A stretch of 64,000 bases of DNA, taken from Caulobacter segnis (GTDB lineage: Bacteria; Pseudomonadota; Alphaproteobacteria; Caulobacterales; Caulobacteraceae). Both the position numbers and the translations under genes were made by a program. Below are positions 34,518-45,623 of this stretch, in pieces. The notes beneath the pieces were generated by a model. It worked only from the letters and a program-made list of their open reading frames with translations, did no database searches and was not told where the DNA came from. Position 1 is the first letter of the stretch. Each line of letters starts with the position of its first letter. The stretch lies in contig NZ_JARQWW010000004.1 in the NCBI RefSeq assembly GCF_029543125.1, positions 314,501 through 378,500 of the forward strand, in the 5' to 3' direction.

Positions 34518-35309
34518 ATGCAAGCGCTCCGCACCGCAGCCACGGGCATGGCCGCCCAGCAGCTGAACGTCGAGGTCATCTCGAACAACATCGCCAACAT
34601 GAACACCATCGGCTTCAAGCGTCAGCGAGCCGAGTTCCAGGATCTGCTGTACCAGACCATCGAGCGCGCCGGCTCGCAGTCGTCGGACCAGGGCAACATC
34701 GTCCCGACTGGGGTGCAGGTGGGCGCGGGCGTGAAGGCCGGCTCGGTCTACCGCGTCACCTCGCAAGGCAGCATGACCCAGACCCAGAAGCCCCTCGACC
34801 TGGCGATCCAGGGCCGCGGCTACTTCCAGGTTCTGATGCCCTCGGGCGAGACCGCCTACACCCGCGCGGGCAACTTCTCCACCGACGACCAGGGCCGCCT
34901 GACCACCGAGGACGGCTATCTGGTTCAGCCGGGCATCACGATCCCTGAGGACGCGATGGACATCCAGGTCTCCAAGGCCGGTCAGGTCCAGGTGATCCGC
35001 GGCGACAACGCCGCCGCCCCGGAAGTGGTCGGTCAGCTTGAGCTGGCGACCTTTGTCAACGACGCCGGCCTAGACGCCATCGGCGACAACCTGTTCCTCG
35101 AGACCGCGGCCTCGGGTCAGCCGGTCACCGGCCAGCCGAACTCGGTGGGCGTCGGCTCCCTGCTGCAGGGCTACACCGAAGCCTCGAACGTGGACTCGGT
35201 CAGCGAGATCACCGCCCTGATCGTCGCCCAGCGCGCCTACGAGATGAACTCGAAGGTCATCAGCTCTGCCGACCAGATGCTGCAAGCCACCTCCCAGCTG
35301 AAGTCGTAA
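34518..35309 (+). CDS. flgG: Flagellar distal rod protein FlgG
   Basis: A 263-residue distal rod protein, near the usual 260-262. The start MQALRTAATGMAAQQLNVEV is followed by ISNNIANMNTIGFKRQRAEFQDLLYQTI, and the C-terminus has VSEITALIVAQRAYEMNSKVI with the DQMLQATSQL ending, all typical of FlgG. It spans the periplasm from the proximal rod to the hook. It is placed between flgF and flgA with short gaps. Confidence 0.97.
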   Translation: MQALRTAATGMAAQQLNVEVISNNIANMNTIGFKRQRAEFQDLLYQTIERAGSQSSDQGNIVPTGVQVGAGVKAGSVYRVTSQGSMTQTQKPLDLAIQGRGYFQVLMPSGETAYTRAGNFSTDDQGRLTTEDGYLVQPGITIPEDAMDIQVSKAGQVQVIRGDNAAAPEVVGQLELATFVNDAGLDAIGDNLFLETAASGQPVTGQPNSVGVGSLLQGYTEASNVDSVSEITALIVAQRAYEMNSKVISSADQMLQATSQLKS

Positions 35310-35313
35310 GCTC

Positions 35314-35877
35314 ATGAAGCGCACCCTGCTTATCGGTTTCGCCGCGGCCCTGATCGCCGGCCCCGTCCTCGCCGCCCCGGTCGTTCTGCGTGAGGAAGTC
35401 ATCGACCTCGATGGCCAGGTGACCCTGGGCGATCTTTTCGAGGGCGCCGGCTCGGTCGCGGACATTGTGGTCGCCAAACGCGTGGGCCCCAGCGCTGTTC
35501 TGGAGGCCAGCACGGTGCAGATCGCCGCCCACCGCGCCGGCCTGACCTGGGCCAACGAGCGCGGCCTGCGCCGTGTGATCGTCCGCTCGGTCCCCACCGA
35601 GGGCGAGACCCGGACGGCGGCCGCCCGCCCGGCTCCGGTCCGCCAGGTGATCCGCGCTGGCGACGTGGTCGACCTGGCCTGGTCCGACGGCCAGATCACC
35701 CTCACCGTCCAGACCAAGGCCATGAACGCGGCCGCCGAAGGCCAGTGGGTGCGGCTGCAGAACCCCGCCTCCAAGAAGGTGATTGAAGCCATGGCCATCG
35801 GCCCTGGCCAGGCCGCGGTGGGGCCCGCGGCCCGCCGCACCGCCACCGCCTCGGCCAACCTTTACGCTTCCCGCTAA
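35314..35877 (+). CDS. flgA: Flagellar P-ring assembly chaperone FlgA
   Basis: A 187-residue periplasmic protein with a signal peptide cleaved near VLAAP. The C-terminal half holds an SAF-like domain (VRQVIRAGDVVDLAWSDGQI, LTVQTKAMNAAAEGQWVRLQ, KKVIEAMAIGPGQAAVG), the fold that binds FlgI during P-ring assembly. It is at the short end of the family. It begins four bases after flgG and is followed by flgH after 12 bases. Confidence 0.88.
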   Translation: MKRTLLIGFAAALIAGPVLAAPVVLREEVIDLDGQVTLGDLFEGAGSVADIVVAKRVGPSAVLEASTVQIAAHRAGLTWANERGLRRVIVRSVPTEGETRTAAARPAPVRQVIRAGDVVDLAWSDGQITLTVQTKAMNAAAEGQWVRLQNPASKKVIEAMAIGPGQAAVGPAARRTATASANLYASR

Positions 35878-35889
35878 GAGAGCCCTTCG

Positions 35890-36627
35890 ATGCGCTTTTC
35901 GCCGTTCGCCGCCCTCGCCCTGATCGCCCCGCTCGCCGCCTGCTCCACCGTGGTGGACACCGTGAAGGGCCCGAACCTCAGCCAGATGGGCTATCCAGCC
36001 GCCCTGGTCCCCCAGCAGCAGGAAGTCATGGCCCTCGCCCCGCCGCGGTTCGCGCCGCAAGCCGCGTCCGCCAACTCCCTGTGGCGCGTCGGCGCGCGCA
36101 GCTTCTTCAACGACCAGCGGGCCAACCGCGTGGGCGACATCCTGACGGTGCAGATCCAGATCGCCGACAGCGCCCGCACCCAGAACCAGACCACCGCCGC
36201 CCGCGGCTCGTCCTCGAAGGTCGGCGTGCCGAACTTCCTGGGCCTGGAGAGCAGCCTGGGCCGCATCCTGCCGGGAGGCTACGACCCGGCCAACGCCATC
36301 AACACCAACTCCACCAGCTCCTCTCAGGGCCAGGGCGCGGTGAACCGCGCCGAGCAGATCAACCTGACCATCGCCGCGGTGGTCACGTCCCTGCTCCCCA
36401 ATGGCAACATGGTCATCCAGGGCACGCAGGAGGTCCGCACCAACGGCGAGCTTCGCCAACTGACCGTGGCTGGCATCGTCCGGCCGGAAGACATCTCCAG
36501 CACCAACACCATCAAGCACACGCAGATCGCCGAGGCGCGCATCAGCTATGGCGGCCGCGGCGACATCAGCCGCGTGCAGCGCACCCCAGCGGGCCAGGCG
36601 CTGGTGGAGAAGTTCTCGCCGTTCTGA
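35890..36627 (+). CDS. flgH: Flagellar L-ring lipoprotein FlgH
   Basis: A 245-residue outer-membrane lipoprotein that forms the L ring. The signal ends in LIAPLAAC, giving a lipobox with the acylated Cys near residue 20. The body has SLWRVGARSFFNDQRANRVGDILTVQI over residues about 64-90 and the C-terminal NGNMVIQGTQEVRTNGELRQLTVAGIVRPEDIS, both strongly conserved in FlgH. It ends the flgFGAH operon. Confidence 0.96.
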   Translation: MRFSPFAALALIAPLAACSTVVDTVKGPNLSQMGYPAALVPQQQEVMALAPPRFAPQAASANSLWRVGARSFFNDQRANRVGDILTVQIQIADSARTQNQTTAARGSSSKVGVPNFLGLESSLGRILPGGYDPANAINTNSTSSSQGQGAVNRAEQINLTIAAVVTSLLPNGNMVIQGTQEVRTNGELRQLTVAGIVRPEDISSTNTIKHTQIAEARISYGGRGDISRVQRTPAGQALVEKFSPF

Positions 36628-36684
36628 TCCAAGCCAGAACCGTCCCTTTCATGGTGCGTTCTCCCTTTCGAAGGGAGGCGCGTC

Positions 36685-37158
36685 ATGAAAAGGCGGCTTT
36701 CGGCATTGATGGTTCTGGCCCTGCTCGGCCTTGGCGCCTGCGCGCATGACCGCGGCGAGGTCGTGCCTGGCTACAGCTGGATCTATCTGGAGAACCAGAG
36801 TGAGGGCGCGAAGCTGGCCTATGGCCTGCCCAACAGCGACGCCGTCATATTGATGATGACCTGCAAGCCAGGCACGAAATCAGTGGGCCTGTCGCTGATC
36901 TCCGGCGACAAGAAGCCGGAGTTCACCCTGGTCTCACGCAAGGCGCAGGAGCGGGTCGTGGGCCGCTCCACCCCGGACATGATGAGCGGAGCCCGGTTGA
37001 TCGAGGCCTCCAGCCGCGCGGACGGCGCCGCCCTGAGGAGCTTCGAGCGCACCGGCGATCTGGCTGTCGTGAACCAGGGTCGCCGCTTCAACCTCAAGGC
37101 CGGCAAAAATGACCGGGCCGATGTGACCCAGTTCTTCCGCAGCTGCGGCCGGGCTTAG
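36685..37158 (+). CDS. Hypothetical lipoprotein next to the flagellar operon
   Basis: A 157-residue protein with a basic start and a lipobox LGLGAC (Cys near residue 19), so it should be a periplasm-facing lipoprotein. The mature part is a single small domain with [22 protein letters not shown] and ends in a second Cys (FFRSCGRA). The two Cys residues left in the mature part could form a disulfide. I do not recognise a family. It lies 57 bases after flgH, with AAGGGAGGCG before the ATG, and may belong to the flagellar transcript. It overlaps the end of dxs by four bases. Confidence 0.65.
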   Translation: MKRRLSALMVLALLGLGACAHDRGEVVPGYSWIYLENQSEGAKLAYGLPNSDAVILMMTCKPGTKSVGLSLISGDKKPEFTLVSRKAQERVVGRSTPDMMSGARLIEASSRADGAALRSFERTGDLAVVNQGRRFNLKAGKNDRADVTQFFRSCGRA

Positions 37159-39068
37159 GCTCGGCGGCCAGCCGAGGCGCTGTTGCTGACGCCCAGGGCC
37201 GCCAGCGCCCCCGCCGCGATGCCGGCGGCGTCCAGACCCGCCTCGGCGTACATGGCGTCCGGCTTGTCCTGATCCTGGAAGACGTCTGGCAGGACCAGGG
37301 TCCGCACCTTCAGCCCACGGTCCAAAGCGCCGTGCTCGGCCAGGGCTTGCAGCACAAAGCCCCCGAAGCCGCCCATGGCCCCCTCTTCCACCGTGATCAG
37401 AGCCTCGTGCTCGCGCGCCAGGCGCAGGATCAGGTCGATATCGAGCGGCTTTGCGAAACGGGCGTCGGCGACAGTGGCCGAAAGGCCGCGAGCCGCCAGC
37501 AGATCAGCCGCCTTCAGCGATTCCTGAAGGCGCGTGCCGAACGACAGGATGGCGACAGCCGTCCCTTCGCGGACGATGCGGCCCTTGCCGATCTCCAGCG
37601 GCTCCAGGTCGGCGGGCATCTCAAGGCCCCAGCCCTCGCCGCGCGGATAGCGGAAGGCGCTCGGGCGGTCGTCGATGGCGGCGGCGGTGGCCACCATGCG
37701 GGCCAGCTCCACCTCGTCGGCGGCGGCCATTAGCACCATGCCGGGCAAGGCGCCCATGAAGCCGATGTCGAAGGTGCCGGCGTGGGTCGGGCCGTCGGCG
37801 CCGACCAGACCGGCGCGGTCCATGGCGAAGCGCACGGGAAGACGCTGGATCGCCACGTCGTGGACGACCTGGTCATAGCCGCGCTGCAGGAAGGTCGAAT
37901 AGATCGCCGTGAACGGCTTCATGCCGTCGGCGGCCAGGCCAGCGGCGAAGGTCACCGCGTGCTGCTCGGCGATGCCGACGTCGAAGGTCCGCTGCGGGAA
38001 ACGCTTGCCGAACAGGTCCAGGCCCGTCCCCGACGGCATGGCGGCGGTGATGGCGACGATCTTGTCGTCCTTGTCAGCTTCCTTGATCAGCGCCTCGGCG
38101 AAGACCTTGGTGTAGCTGGGCGCGGCGGCGACGGACTTGGCCTGCTGGCCGGTGACCACGTCGAACTTGACCACGCCATGGTACTTGTCGGCGGCGTTCT
38201 CGGCCGGGGCGTAGCCCTTGCCCTTCTGGGTCACCACGTGGACCAGGACCGGCTTGTCCTGGAATTCCTTGGCGTTCTTCAGCACCGGCACCAGGGCGTC
38301 GAGGTCGTGACCGTCGATAGGGCCGATGTAGTAGAAGCCCAGCTCCTCGAAGAAGGTGCCGCCGGTGACCATGCCCCGGGCGTATTCCTCGGCCTTGCGT
38401 GCCACGGACTGCAGCGGACGCGGCAGATGCTCGACCACGTTCTTGCCGATCTGGCGGACACGGCGATAGGCGCCGCCGCTGACCAGCTTGGCCAGATAGG
38501 CGCTCATGCCGCCCACCGGCGGGGCGATCGACATGTCGTTGTCGTTCAGCACCACGATCAGGCGCTTGGTGGTGTCGCAGGCGGCGTTCATGGCCTCGTA
38601 GGCCATGCCGGCGCTCATGGAGCCGTCGCCGATCACGGCGATGACGTTGTTATTCTCGCCCTTGGCGTCGCGCGCGGCGCAGAAACCCAGCGCCGCCGAG
38701 ATCGAAGTGGCGGCGTGCGCCGCGCCGAACGGATCGTACTCGCTCTCGGCCCGCTTGGTGAAACCGGACAGACCCCCGCCCTGGCGCAGCGTCTTGATGC
38801 GGTCGCGGCGGCCGGTGAGGATCTTGTGCGGATAGGCCTGGTGGCCGACGTCCCAGATCAGGATGTCCTTGGGCGTGTCGAACACATGGTGCAGGGCCAC
38901 GGTGAGTTCGACCACGCCCAGGCCGGCGCCCAGGTGGCCGCCGGTCACGGAGACGGCGTCGATGGTCTGGCTGCGCACCTCGTCGGCGAGCTGCTTCAGC
39001 TCAACCTGGGAAAACCCGCGGGTGTCGGCGGGCGAAGAGACGCGATCAAGAAGCGGCGTGGATGACAT
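37155..39068 (-). CDS. dxs: 1-deoxy-D-xylulose-5-phosphate synthase
   Basis: A 637-residue DXS, the first enzyme of the MEP isoprenoid pathway, which joins pyruvate and glyceraldehyde 3-phosphate with thiamine diphosphate. The thiamine-binding motif [15 protein letters not shown] runs to VVLNDN, a transketolase central domain with [17 protein letters not shown] follows, and the C-terminal domain has [12 protein letters not shown]. The length is normal. It lies 49 bases after ispA in the common xseB-ispA-dxs arrangement. Confidence 0.97.
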   Translation of the reverse strand: MSSTPLLDRVSSPADTRGFSQVELKQLADEVRSQTIDAVSVTGGHLGAGLGVVELTVALHHVFDTPKDILIWDVGHQAYPHKILTGRRDRIKTLRQGGGLSGFTKRAESEYDPFGAAHAATSISAALGFCAARDAKGENNNVIAVIGDGSMSAGMAYEAMNAACDTTKRLIVVLNDNDMSIAPPVGGMSAYLAKLVSGGAYRRVRQIGKNVVEHLPRPLQSVARKAEEYARGMVTGGTFFEELGFYYIGPIDGHDLDALVPVLKNAKEFQDKPVLVHVVTQKGKGYAPAENAADKYHGVVKFDVVTGQQAKSVAAAPSYTKVFAEALIKEADKDDKIVAITAAMPSGTGLDLFGKRFPQRTFDVGIAEQHAVTFAAGLAADGMKPFTAIYSTFLQRGYDQVVHDVAIQRLPVRFAMDRAGLVGADGPTHAGTFDIGFMGALPGMVLMAAADEVELARMVATAAAIDDRPSAFRYPRGEGWGLEMPADLEPLEIGKGRIVREGTAVAILSFGTRLQESLKAADLLAARGLSATVADARFAKPLDIDLILRLAREHEALITVEEGAMGGFGGFVLQALAEHGALDRGLKVRTLVLPDVFQDQDKPDAMYAEAGLDAAGIAAGALAALGVSNSASAGRRA

Positions 39069-39117
39069 TTGGACTATCTAATCCGTCCGAAAGCGCGAAG
39101 CGAGCGCTGACGCAGGG

Positions 39118-40017
39118 TCAGCGACGGCGATCCAGTACGAAATCAACGCTTTCACGCAGGGTTTCGGCTGCTGCGCCAAAGGGATCAAGGTGCGCCTTGG
39201 TCTGTGCGGCCAATAGCTCCACCCGCTCCTTGGCCGCTTCAACGCCCAGCAGGGTCACGTAGTTCGCCTTGCCCTTGGCGGCGTCCTTGCCGCCCGCGGC
39301 CTTGCCCAGCAGATCCTGGTCGCCCTCGGCGTCGAGCAGGTCGTCGACGATCTGGTAGGCCAGGCCCAGGTCCTGGGCGAAGGCCATCAGGGCCGAGCGT
39401 TCCGCGTCCTTGGCGCGAGCCAAGATGAGCGGAATTTCAAAGGAATAGGCGATCAGGGCGCCCGTCTTCAGACGCTGCATCCGGGCCACCGCGCCCAGGT
39501 CGTCGCGCACGCCCAGAAGGTCGATCATCTGGCCGCCGCACATGCCCTTGGCCCCGGAGGCGATCGCCAGGCGGGCGATCAGCTGCGTGCGGATGTTGGC
39601 GTCGTCGTGGGTGTCGGGATGGGCAAGGATCTCGAACGCCGCGGTCTGCAGGGAATCGCCGGCCAGGACCGCCGTCGCCTCATCATAGGCCTTGTGAACC
39701 GTGGGCCTACCGCGACGCATGTCGTCGTCGTCCATGCATGGCAGATCGTCATGCACCAGGCTGTACGCGTGAATGCATTCCAGGGCGCAGGCTGCGCGCA
39801 GGACCGGCCGCTCCTCCAGATCAAACATCTTCGCGGTTTCGAGTGCGAAGAACGGGCGCAGGCGCTTTCCGGGGCCAAGCGCGGCGTAGCGCATGGCTTC
39901 GGTCAGGCGGGATTCCGGGCCGTCGGCGCGCGGCAGCAGGGCGTCCAGCGCCACCGTCACCAGATCGGCGGCCTCGACCAGACGCTGTTCAAGGTTCTTC
40001 ACGGGCAAGGCGTTCAA
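39118..40017 (-). CDS. ispA: Geranyl/farnesyl diphosphate synthase
   Basis: A 299-residue short-chain prenyl transferase that makes C15 farnesyl diphosphate from dimethylallyl and isopentenyl diphosphates. The first aspartate-rich motif is [15 protein letters not shown] and the second is [14 protein letters not shown] place the start at TTG 40017, which overlaps the csaA stop as TTGA and has GGGAGG five bases upstream; a GTG five codons later is the alternative. It lies between csaA and dxs and supplies precursor for quinones and cell-wall lipid carriers. Confidence 0.92.
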   Translation of the reverse strand: MNALPVKNLEQRLVEAADLVTVALDALLPRADGPESRLTEAMRYAALGPGKRLRPFFALETAKMFDLEERPVLRAACALECIHAYSLVHDDLPCMDDDDMRRGRPTVHKAYDEATAVLAGDSLQTAAFEILAHPDTHDDANIRTQLIARLAIASGAKGMCGGQMIDLLGVRDDLGAVARMQRLKTGALIAYSFEIPLILARAKDAERSALMAFAQDLGLAYQIVDDLLDAEGDQDLLGKAAGGKDAAKGKANYVTLLGVEAAKERVELLAAQTKAHLDPFGAAAETLRESVDFVLDRRR

Positions 40018-40364
40018 TAGAGCCTCCCGCCGTTGGGCGCGTCGCGATCCACGTCCAGCAGGACCACGGCGCCGTCCTTGTCCGGGAAGCCCAGGCACAG
40101 GACCTCGGACATCATCGGCCCGATCTGGCGCGGCGGAAAATTCACCACCGCGGCGACGCGGCGGCCGACCAGCTGCTCCGCGGTGTAGAGCTGGGTTACC
40201 TGGGCCGAGGACTTCTTCGTGCCGATCTCGGCGCCGAAATCCACGGTCAGCTTGTAGGCGGGCTTGCGCGCCTCCGGGAACGGCTCGGCGTTCACGATGG
40301 TGCCCAGGCGGATGTCGACCCTGGCGAAATCGTCGAAGGTGATCTCCGGCGCACGCTCCTGCAT
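40014..40364 (-). CDS. csaA: CsaA-type tRNA-binding chaperone
   Basis: A 116-residue single-domain protein with the OB fold of the tRNA-binding (Trbp111/CsaA) family. It shows [27 protein letters not shown] over residues about 13-39, a block typical of CsaA, and [19 protein letters not shown]. CsaA has been linked to protein export in Bacillus and binds tRNA-like structures. Here it is inserted between xseB and ispA, with single-base and four-base overlaps on the two sides, so all three must be translated together. Confidence 0.88.
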   Translation of the reverse strand: MQERAPEITFDDFARVDIRLGTIVNAEPFPEARKPAYKLTVDFGAEIGTKKSSAQVTQLYTAEQLVGRRVAAVVNFPPRQIGPMMSEVLCLGFPDKDGAVVLLDVDRDAPNGGRLY

Positions 40365-40606
40365 CAGGCGAACTCGGCCGGCTCGACGCCCGTCGCGCCG
40401 CCGGCGCCCAGGACGATCTTCTCCACGCGCAGACGCGCGGCTTCCAGCTTCTTCTCGCAGTGGGCCTTAAGGGCTGCGCCGCGCTCATAGATCTCGATCG
40501 AGCGCTCCAACGGAGCCTGGCCGGATTCCAGCTCGGAGACGATCTTCTCCAGCTCGGCGAGGGCCTGCTCAAAGGAAAGGCCCGACAGGTCTGCGGCGTC
40601 GGTCAT
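40364..40606 (-). CDS. xseB: Exodeoxyribonuclease VII small subunit
   Basis: An 80-residue XseB. The signature [20 protein letters not shown] and the coiled helix [26 protein letters not shown] make the assignment secure. With XseA it degrades single-stranded DNA into oligonucleotides; xseA is not in this window. Its TGA shares one base with the csaA ATG (TGATG). It heads the xseB-csaA-ispA-dxs operon. Confidence 0.93.
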   Translation of the reverse strand: MTDAADLSGLSFEQALAELEKIVSELESGQAPLERSIEIYERGAALKAHCEKKLEAARLRVEKIVLGAGGATGVEPAEFA

Positions 40607-40677
40607 GGGGTCTCTGATACTCGAAAGAAGCGGCCACCCTAGTCAGGCGTGGCGGACGGGGCAACGCCGGAAGGGCC

Positions 40678-41292
40678 TCAACGCTCGTAGCGCTTGGCGT
40701 TCCAGTAGCGGAACCCGCCGTCGCTGACCTTGCGCCACCGGCGCTTGGCCAGGGCCCGGCCGATCATGACGTTGAAGAAGCCGTGGGCCACCAGCAGCAC
40801 GTCCTGGCCGGCGTCGGCGAAGCCCTCCAGCACGGCGGCGGCCTCGTCGGCGCGCTGCTCGGCCTGCTTGCGGCTTTCCTGACCGTCGTGATGGTCGAGG
40901 AACCACCACCAGAAGCGGGACCAGAAGCCCCACATCTTGGGCGACAGCTTCACCCAGGACGGCCAGGGCGGCCCGGGCAGCGGCGCCTCGATGAACAGAG
41001 GATCCTGGGCGAAAGCCCGGCCGCCGGTCAGCAGGGTGGCGCTTTCGATGGAGCGCACGCGGGTGGAGGCGATGATCGTCCCGGCGCGGGCGGCGGCTTC
41101 GATCAGTTCCGCTGGCGGCTCCTGGCCGGCGCGCAGACTGCCGGGCTCATAGGACTCGGTCCACCACTGGCCATAGCTGGCCGCGTTGAACCGCACCTTG
41201 CGCGAGATCGCGGGCTCGCCGTGGCGGACGAGGGTGATGCTCCCCGATCGGGCGGGGACGCGCCCGGGTTCGGCGGTCGAAGCGTCAGCCAT
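40678..41292 (-). CDS. Histidine phosphatase (phosphoglycerate mutase-like) protein
   Basis: A 204-residue protein of the histidine phosphatase superfamily. The catalytic LVRHGEP is near residue 22, an Arg follows in STRVRSIESA, and the second His is in LVAHGFFN near the C-terminus. The middle is Trp-rich (MWGFWSRFWWWF), which is unusual and may form a hydrophobic or membrane-near surface. The ATG at 41292 is preferred to a GTG two codons earlier. The substrate is unknown. It lies 72 bases upstream of xseB on the same strand. Confidence 0.8.
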   Translation of the reverse strand: MADASTAEPGRVPARSGSITLVRHGEPAISRKVRFNAASYGQWWTESYEPGSLRAGQEPPAELIEAAARAGTIIASTRVRSIESATLLTGGRAFAQDPLFIEAPLPGPPWPSWVKLSPKMWGFWSRFWWWFLDHHDGQESRKQAEQRADEAAAVLEGFADAGQDVLLVAHGFFNVMIGRALAKRRWRKVSDGGFRYWNAKRYER

Positions 41293-41334
41293 AATCACCG
41301 GAAAGATCAGCCGCCGAAGCGGCCTGGCCCTTCC

Positions 41335-42255
41335 TCACCCCTCCTGAAGCGCCCGAACGTGGGCCAGGGCGGAACGCCCCAGAGCCTCTAGGTCGTAACC
41401 GCCCTCGAGCGATGAGACAATACGTCGCCGCGAACGGTTCGCAGCCACCGACGCGATCGCCCGCGTCGCCCAGGCGAAATCGGCCTCTTCCAGCGACTGG
41501 CTGGCCAGCGGATCGCGGGCGTGGGCGTCGAATCCGGCCGAAATGATGATCAGGTCGGGAGCGAAGTCGTCCAGCCGATCCATCAGCCCCTCGAATCTGC
41601 GGCGCCAGAGCTCGCGCGGCGCATGAGGGGGAACGACGGCGTTGGCGATGTTGCCGATTCCCTGCTCCGACGGATCGCCGGTGCCCGGATAGAGCGGCGA
41701 CTGATGGATGGAGGCCAGGAACAGGCTGGGGTCATGCTCGAAGGCCGCCTGGGTGCCGTTGCCGTGGTGGACGTCGAAATCCACCACCGCCACCCGCGCC
41801 AGTCCCGCCGCCTGGGCGACGCGCGCCGCCACCGCCACGTTGGAGAAGACACAGAAGCCCATGGCCGTGTCCGGCTCGGCGTGATGGCCCGGCGGCCGCA
41901 CCGCGCAGAAGGCGCGCTCGATCCGTCCGACCGCCACCTCGCGTACAGCCGCCGCCACCGCTCCGGCGGCCCGCCTCGCGGCGTTCAGGCTGCCGGGCGA
42001 CAGGATGGTGTCGGGATCGAGGATATGGCGGCCCGTGCTGGGTGCGGCGGCGAAGATGTCGTCCACATAGCGTCCGGGATGGACGCGCTTCAGATCCACC
42101 GGGTCCGCTAGCGGCGCCTCGCTGATCTCCAGATCGAGATTGGCGTCGTCCTCCAGGGCATCGATCACCGCCCGAAGGCGCTCTGGCCGTTCGGCGTGAC
42201 CATGGCCGGGCTGATGGTCGAGCATGTCCGAATGGGTGAACAGCGCGACGCTCAT
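41335..42255 (-). CDS. Histone deacetylase-like (AcuC/AphA family) amidohydrolase
   Basis: A 306-residue zinc amidohydrolase of the class II histone-deacetylase-like group. The catalytic pair is in RPPGHHA (about 120-126), metal ligands are in [10 protein letters not shown] (about 159-168) and the third in [13 protein letters not shown], and the C-terminal [10 protein letters not shown] gives the catalytic Tyr. Bacterial members remove acetyl groups from proteins, acetylpolyamines or other amides. The target here is unknown. The gene ends 43 bases before the start of the histidine phosphatase gene. Confidence 0.9.
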   Translation of the reverse strand: MSVALFTHSDMLDHQPGHGHAERPERLRAVIDALEDDANLDLEISEAPLADPVDLKRVHPGRYVDDIFAAAPSTGRHILDPDTILSPGSLNAARRAAGAVAAAVREVAVGRIERAFCAVRPPGHHAEPDTAMGFCVFSNVAVAARVAQAAGLARVAVVDFDVHHGNGTQAAFEHDPSLFLASIHQSPLYPGTGDPSEQGIGNIANAVVPPHAPRELWRRRFEGLMDRLDDFAPDLIIISAGFDAHARDPLASQSLEEADFAWATRAIASVAANRSRRRIVSSLEGGYDLEALGRSALAHVRALQEG

Positions 42256-42258
42256 GGC

Positions 42259-42630
42259 TCAGCCCGCCGCCTGCATGGCTTCGGCGGCCAGGACGTTCTC
42301 GTCGCCCCAGGCCTTGAGCGCCAGGATCACCGGCTTCAGGCTCTGCCCCCGCGCCGACAGCGAATATTCCACCCGGGGCGGCACCTCAGCATAGACGGTG
42401 CGGACAATCAGGCCGACCTGCTCCAGCTCCCGAAGCTGCTTGGTCAGCATGCGCTGGGTGATGGCTCCGAGGCGTCGGCTCAGGGCATTGAACCGCAGGC
42501 GTCCGCCCAGCAGGTGATAGAGGATCACGCCCTTCCACTTGCCGCCGATAAGGTCCAGCGTCGCCTCGACGCCGCATTGCCTCGGATCGGACAGGCCGCA
42601 GGCGCTGCTGTCAGTGTGCGGGTTCGGCAT
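42259..42630 (-). CDS. HxlR family transcriptional regulator
   Basis: A 123-residue winged-helix regulator. It has three Cys in the first 20 residues ([11 protein letters not shown]) and the family core [28 protein letters not shown] followed by [22 protein letters not shown]. HxlR proteins often respond to quinones or electrophiles through an N-terminal Cys. It is divergent from an alcohol-dehydrogenase-like gene, and two dyads in the gap look like its operators. The ATG chosen is directly in front of the conserved domain; a long upstream extension is antisense to the neighbour. Confidence 0.9.
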   Translation of the reverse strand: MPNPHTDSSACGLSDPRQCGVEATLDLIGGKWKGVILYHLLGGRLRFNALSRRLGAITQRMLTKQLRELEQVGLIVRTVYAEVPPRVEYSLSARGQSLKPVILALKAWGDENVLAAEAMQAAG

Positions 42631-42633
42631 GAC

Positions 42634-42651
42634 AGTACCCTTTTGTGTACT
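42634..42651. promoter_or_regulatory. HxlR-type operator candidate 1 (AGTAC-N8-GTACT)
   Basis: A perfect five-base dyad with an eight-base spacer begins four bases from the hxlR start codon. GTAC-rich dyads are common targets of HxlR regulators. It would block hxlR transcription if bound, which suggests autoregulation. Confidence 0.5.
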
Positions 42652-42665
42652 ACCTACAAAAAAAT

Positions 42666-42690
42666 ACCGTACTTGCGCATATCGTACCGT
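42666..42690. promoter_or_regulatory. HxlR-type operator candidate 2 (ACCGTAC / GTACCGT)
   Basis: A near-perfect dyad, ACCGTAC and GTACCGT with one mismatched pair and 11 bases between, lies 52 bases before the dehydrogenase start. It shares the GTAC core with the site at 42634, so one regulator may bind both. Confidence 0.4.
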
Positions 42691-42741
42691 AAGGCGATCT
42701 GTCCGTCGACGGCGATGAAGCCGCCGCAAGGAGACACTGAA

Positions 42742-43749
42742 ATGAAAGCCGTCGGCTTCCGCGCCCCCTCCCCCATCGACGCTCCGGACGCCCTGGTTGA
42801 CCTGGACCTGTCCGCGCCCGTCGCGACTGGTCACGACATCCTGGTTCGGGTGAAGGCCGTGTCGGTGAACCCCGTGGACACCAAGGTGCGCCGCAGCGCC
42901 CAGCCGCCGGAGGGCGAGGCCCGCATCCTCGGCTATGACGCCGCCGGCGTGGTGGAGGCGGTCGGCGACAAGGTCACCCTGTTCAAGACCGGGGACGAGG
43001 TGTTCTACGCCGGCGCCATCGGCCGCCCGGGCACCAACGCCGAACTGCATCTGGTCGACGAGCGCATCGTGGGCCGCAAGCCCAAGACCCTGTCCTTCGC
43101 CGAGGCGGCGGCCATGCCCCTGACCTTCATCACCGCGTGGGAGCTGCTGTTCGACCGCTTCGGCGTGAAGCCCGGCGACGGCGAAGGCCAGGCCCTGATC
43201 ATCATCGGCGGCGCGGGCGGGGTCGGCTCGGCCATGATCCAGATCGCCCGGCAGCTGACCAAGCTGACCATCGCCGCCAGCGCCTCGCGCCCGGAAACAG
43301 AGAAATGGGTCCGTGACCTCGGGGCCCATCATGTCTTCGACCACACCAAGCCGCTGGCCGACGAACTGAAGCGTCTGGGCCTGGAGAACCCGCCCTACAT
43401 CGCCAGCCTGACCCACACCGCCGACCACTTCGAGGCGGTGGCGGCGGCCATCGGTCTGCAGGGCAAGATCGGGGTGATCGAGGCCGACCGCGCCATCGAC
43501 CCGCGCCCGCTGCACCCCAAGGCCGCCTCCTTGCACTGGGAGTTCATGTTCGCCCGCCCCATGGGCACGCCGGACATGATCGAACAGCACAAGCTGCTGA
43601 ACGCCGTGGCGGACCTGGTCGATGAGGGCCGCATCCGCACGACCCTGGCCGAGGTGGCGGGCGGCATCAACGCCGCCGACCTGATCAAGGCCCACGCCCA
43701 GGTGGAAAGCGCCCGCACCATCGGCAAGGTGGTGCTGGAAGGTTTCTAG
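42742..43749 (+). CDS. Zinc-type alcohol dehydrogenase-like quinone oxidoreductase
   Basis: A 335-residue MDR-superfamily oxidoreductase. The N-terminal GroES-like part has [15 protein letters not shown] and [15 protein letters not shown]. The Rossmann part has [19 protein letters not shown], the NADPH-binding loop. The usual zinc Cys and Glu ligands of true alcohol dehydrogenases are missing, so it probably reduces quinones or enones with NADPH. AAGGAG lies upstream of the ATG. It is divergent from hxlR, which likely represses it. Confidence 0.87.
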   Translation: MKAVGFRAPSPIDAPDALVDLDLSAPVATGHDILVRVKAVSVNPVDTKVRRSAQPPEGEARILGYDAAGVVEAVGDKVTLFKTGDEVFYAGAIGRPGTNAELHLVDERIVGRKPKTLSFAEAAAMPLTFITAWELLFDRFGVKPGDGEGQALIIIGGAGGVGSAMIQIARQLTKLTIAASASRPETEKWVRDLGAHHVFDHTKPLADELKRLGLENPPYIASLTHTADHFEAVAAAIGLQGKIGVIEADRAIDPRPLHPKAASLHWEFMFARPMGTPDMIEQHKLLNAVADLVDEGRIRTTLAEVAGGINAADLIKAHAQVESARTIGKVVLEGF

Positions 43750-43782
43750 ACGAGTGAGGGGCGCGGCGGTTATCAGGCCATC

Positions 43783-44295
43783 ATGAACCCGACCATCCGC
43801 CGCGCCACGCCCGCTGACGCCGACGCGCTTTGCGCCATCGGCCGCGACACCTTCGTGGAGACCTTCGGCCATCTCTATCCGCCGCAGGATCTGGCCGACT
43901 ATCTGTCCTACGCCTATGGCCCAACGCGCATCGGCGCCGACTTGGCCGATCCCGCCAAGGCGATGTGGGTCGTCGAGTCGGCCGATGGCGTCGCTGTCGG
44001 ATACGCCCTCGCCGGGCCCTGCGACCTGCCGCATGACGAGGTCACTTCCGGCTGCGGCGAACTCAAGCGCATCTACATCCTGAAGGCCCACCAAGGCGGC
44101 GGCGTCGGTTCGCGCCTGATGCAGACGGTGTTCGACTGGCTGGAGCAGCCGGGCCGCCGCCTGTGGATCGGCGTCTGGTCCCAGAACTTCGGGGCCCAGC
44201 GGTTCTATGAGCGCGCGGGCTTCGCCAAGGTCGGCGAGTACATCTTCCCGGTGGGCCAGACCAAGGACCTGGAGTTCATTCTCAGCCGGGGATGA
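43783..44295 (+). CDS. GNAT family N-acetyltransferase
   Basis: A 170-residue complete GNAT enzyme. It starts [21 protein letters not shown], has the core strand [23 protein letters not shown], in which QGGGVGSRL is the acetyl-CoA loop, and ends with [19 protein letters not shown]. The order and spacing match small-molecule or N-terminal acetyltransferases of the RimI-like type. No substrate can be assigned. It lies 33 bases after the dehydrogenase gene and 55 before the VWA gene. Confidence 0.87.
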   Translation: MNPTIRRATPADADALCAIGRDTFVETFGHLYPPQDLADYLSYAYGPTRIGADLADPAKAMWVVESADGVAVGYALAGPCDLPHDEVTSGCGELKRIYILKAHQGGGVGSRLMQTVFDWLEQPGRRLWIGVWSQNFGAQRFYERAGFAKVGEYIFPVGQTKDLEFILSRG

Positions 44296-44350
44296 CGGCG
44301 GCGACGCCTGCGCCTATCCTGCGCGTTCAAACGCTCGTTGGACGTCGCGC

Positions 44351-45529
<1,179 letters not shown>

Positions 45530-45623
45530 CTTACGCGCGTTCAGTAACCGCTTGTTTTATTGGACGCTTGCGCCAGTTTCATACGGTCGTAAGACTGCCC
45601 TTGCGTAATGGGGGTCTCCATCC

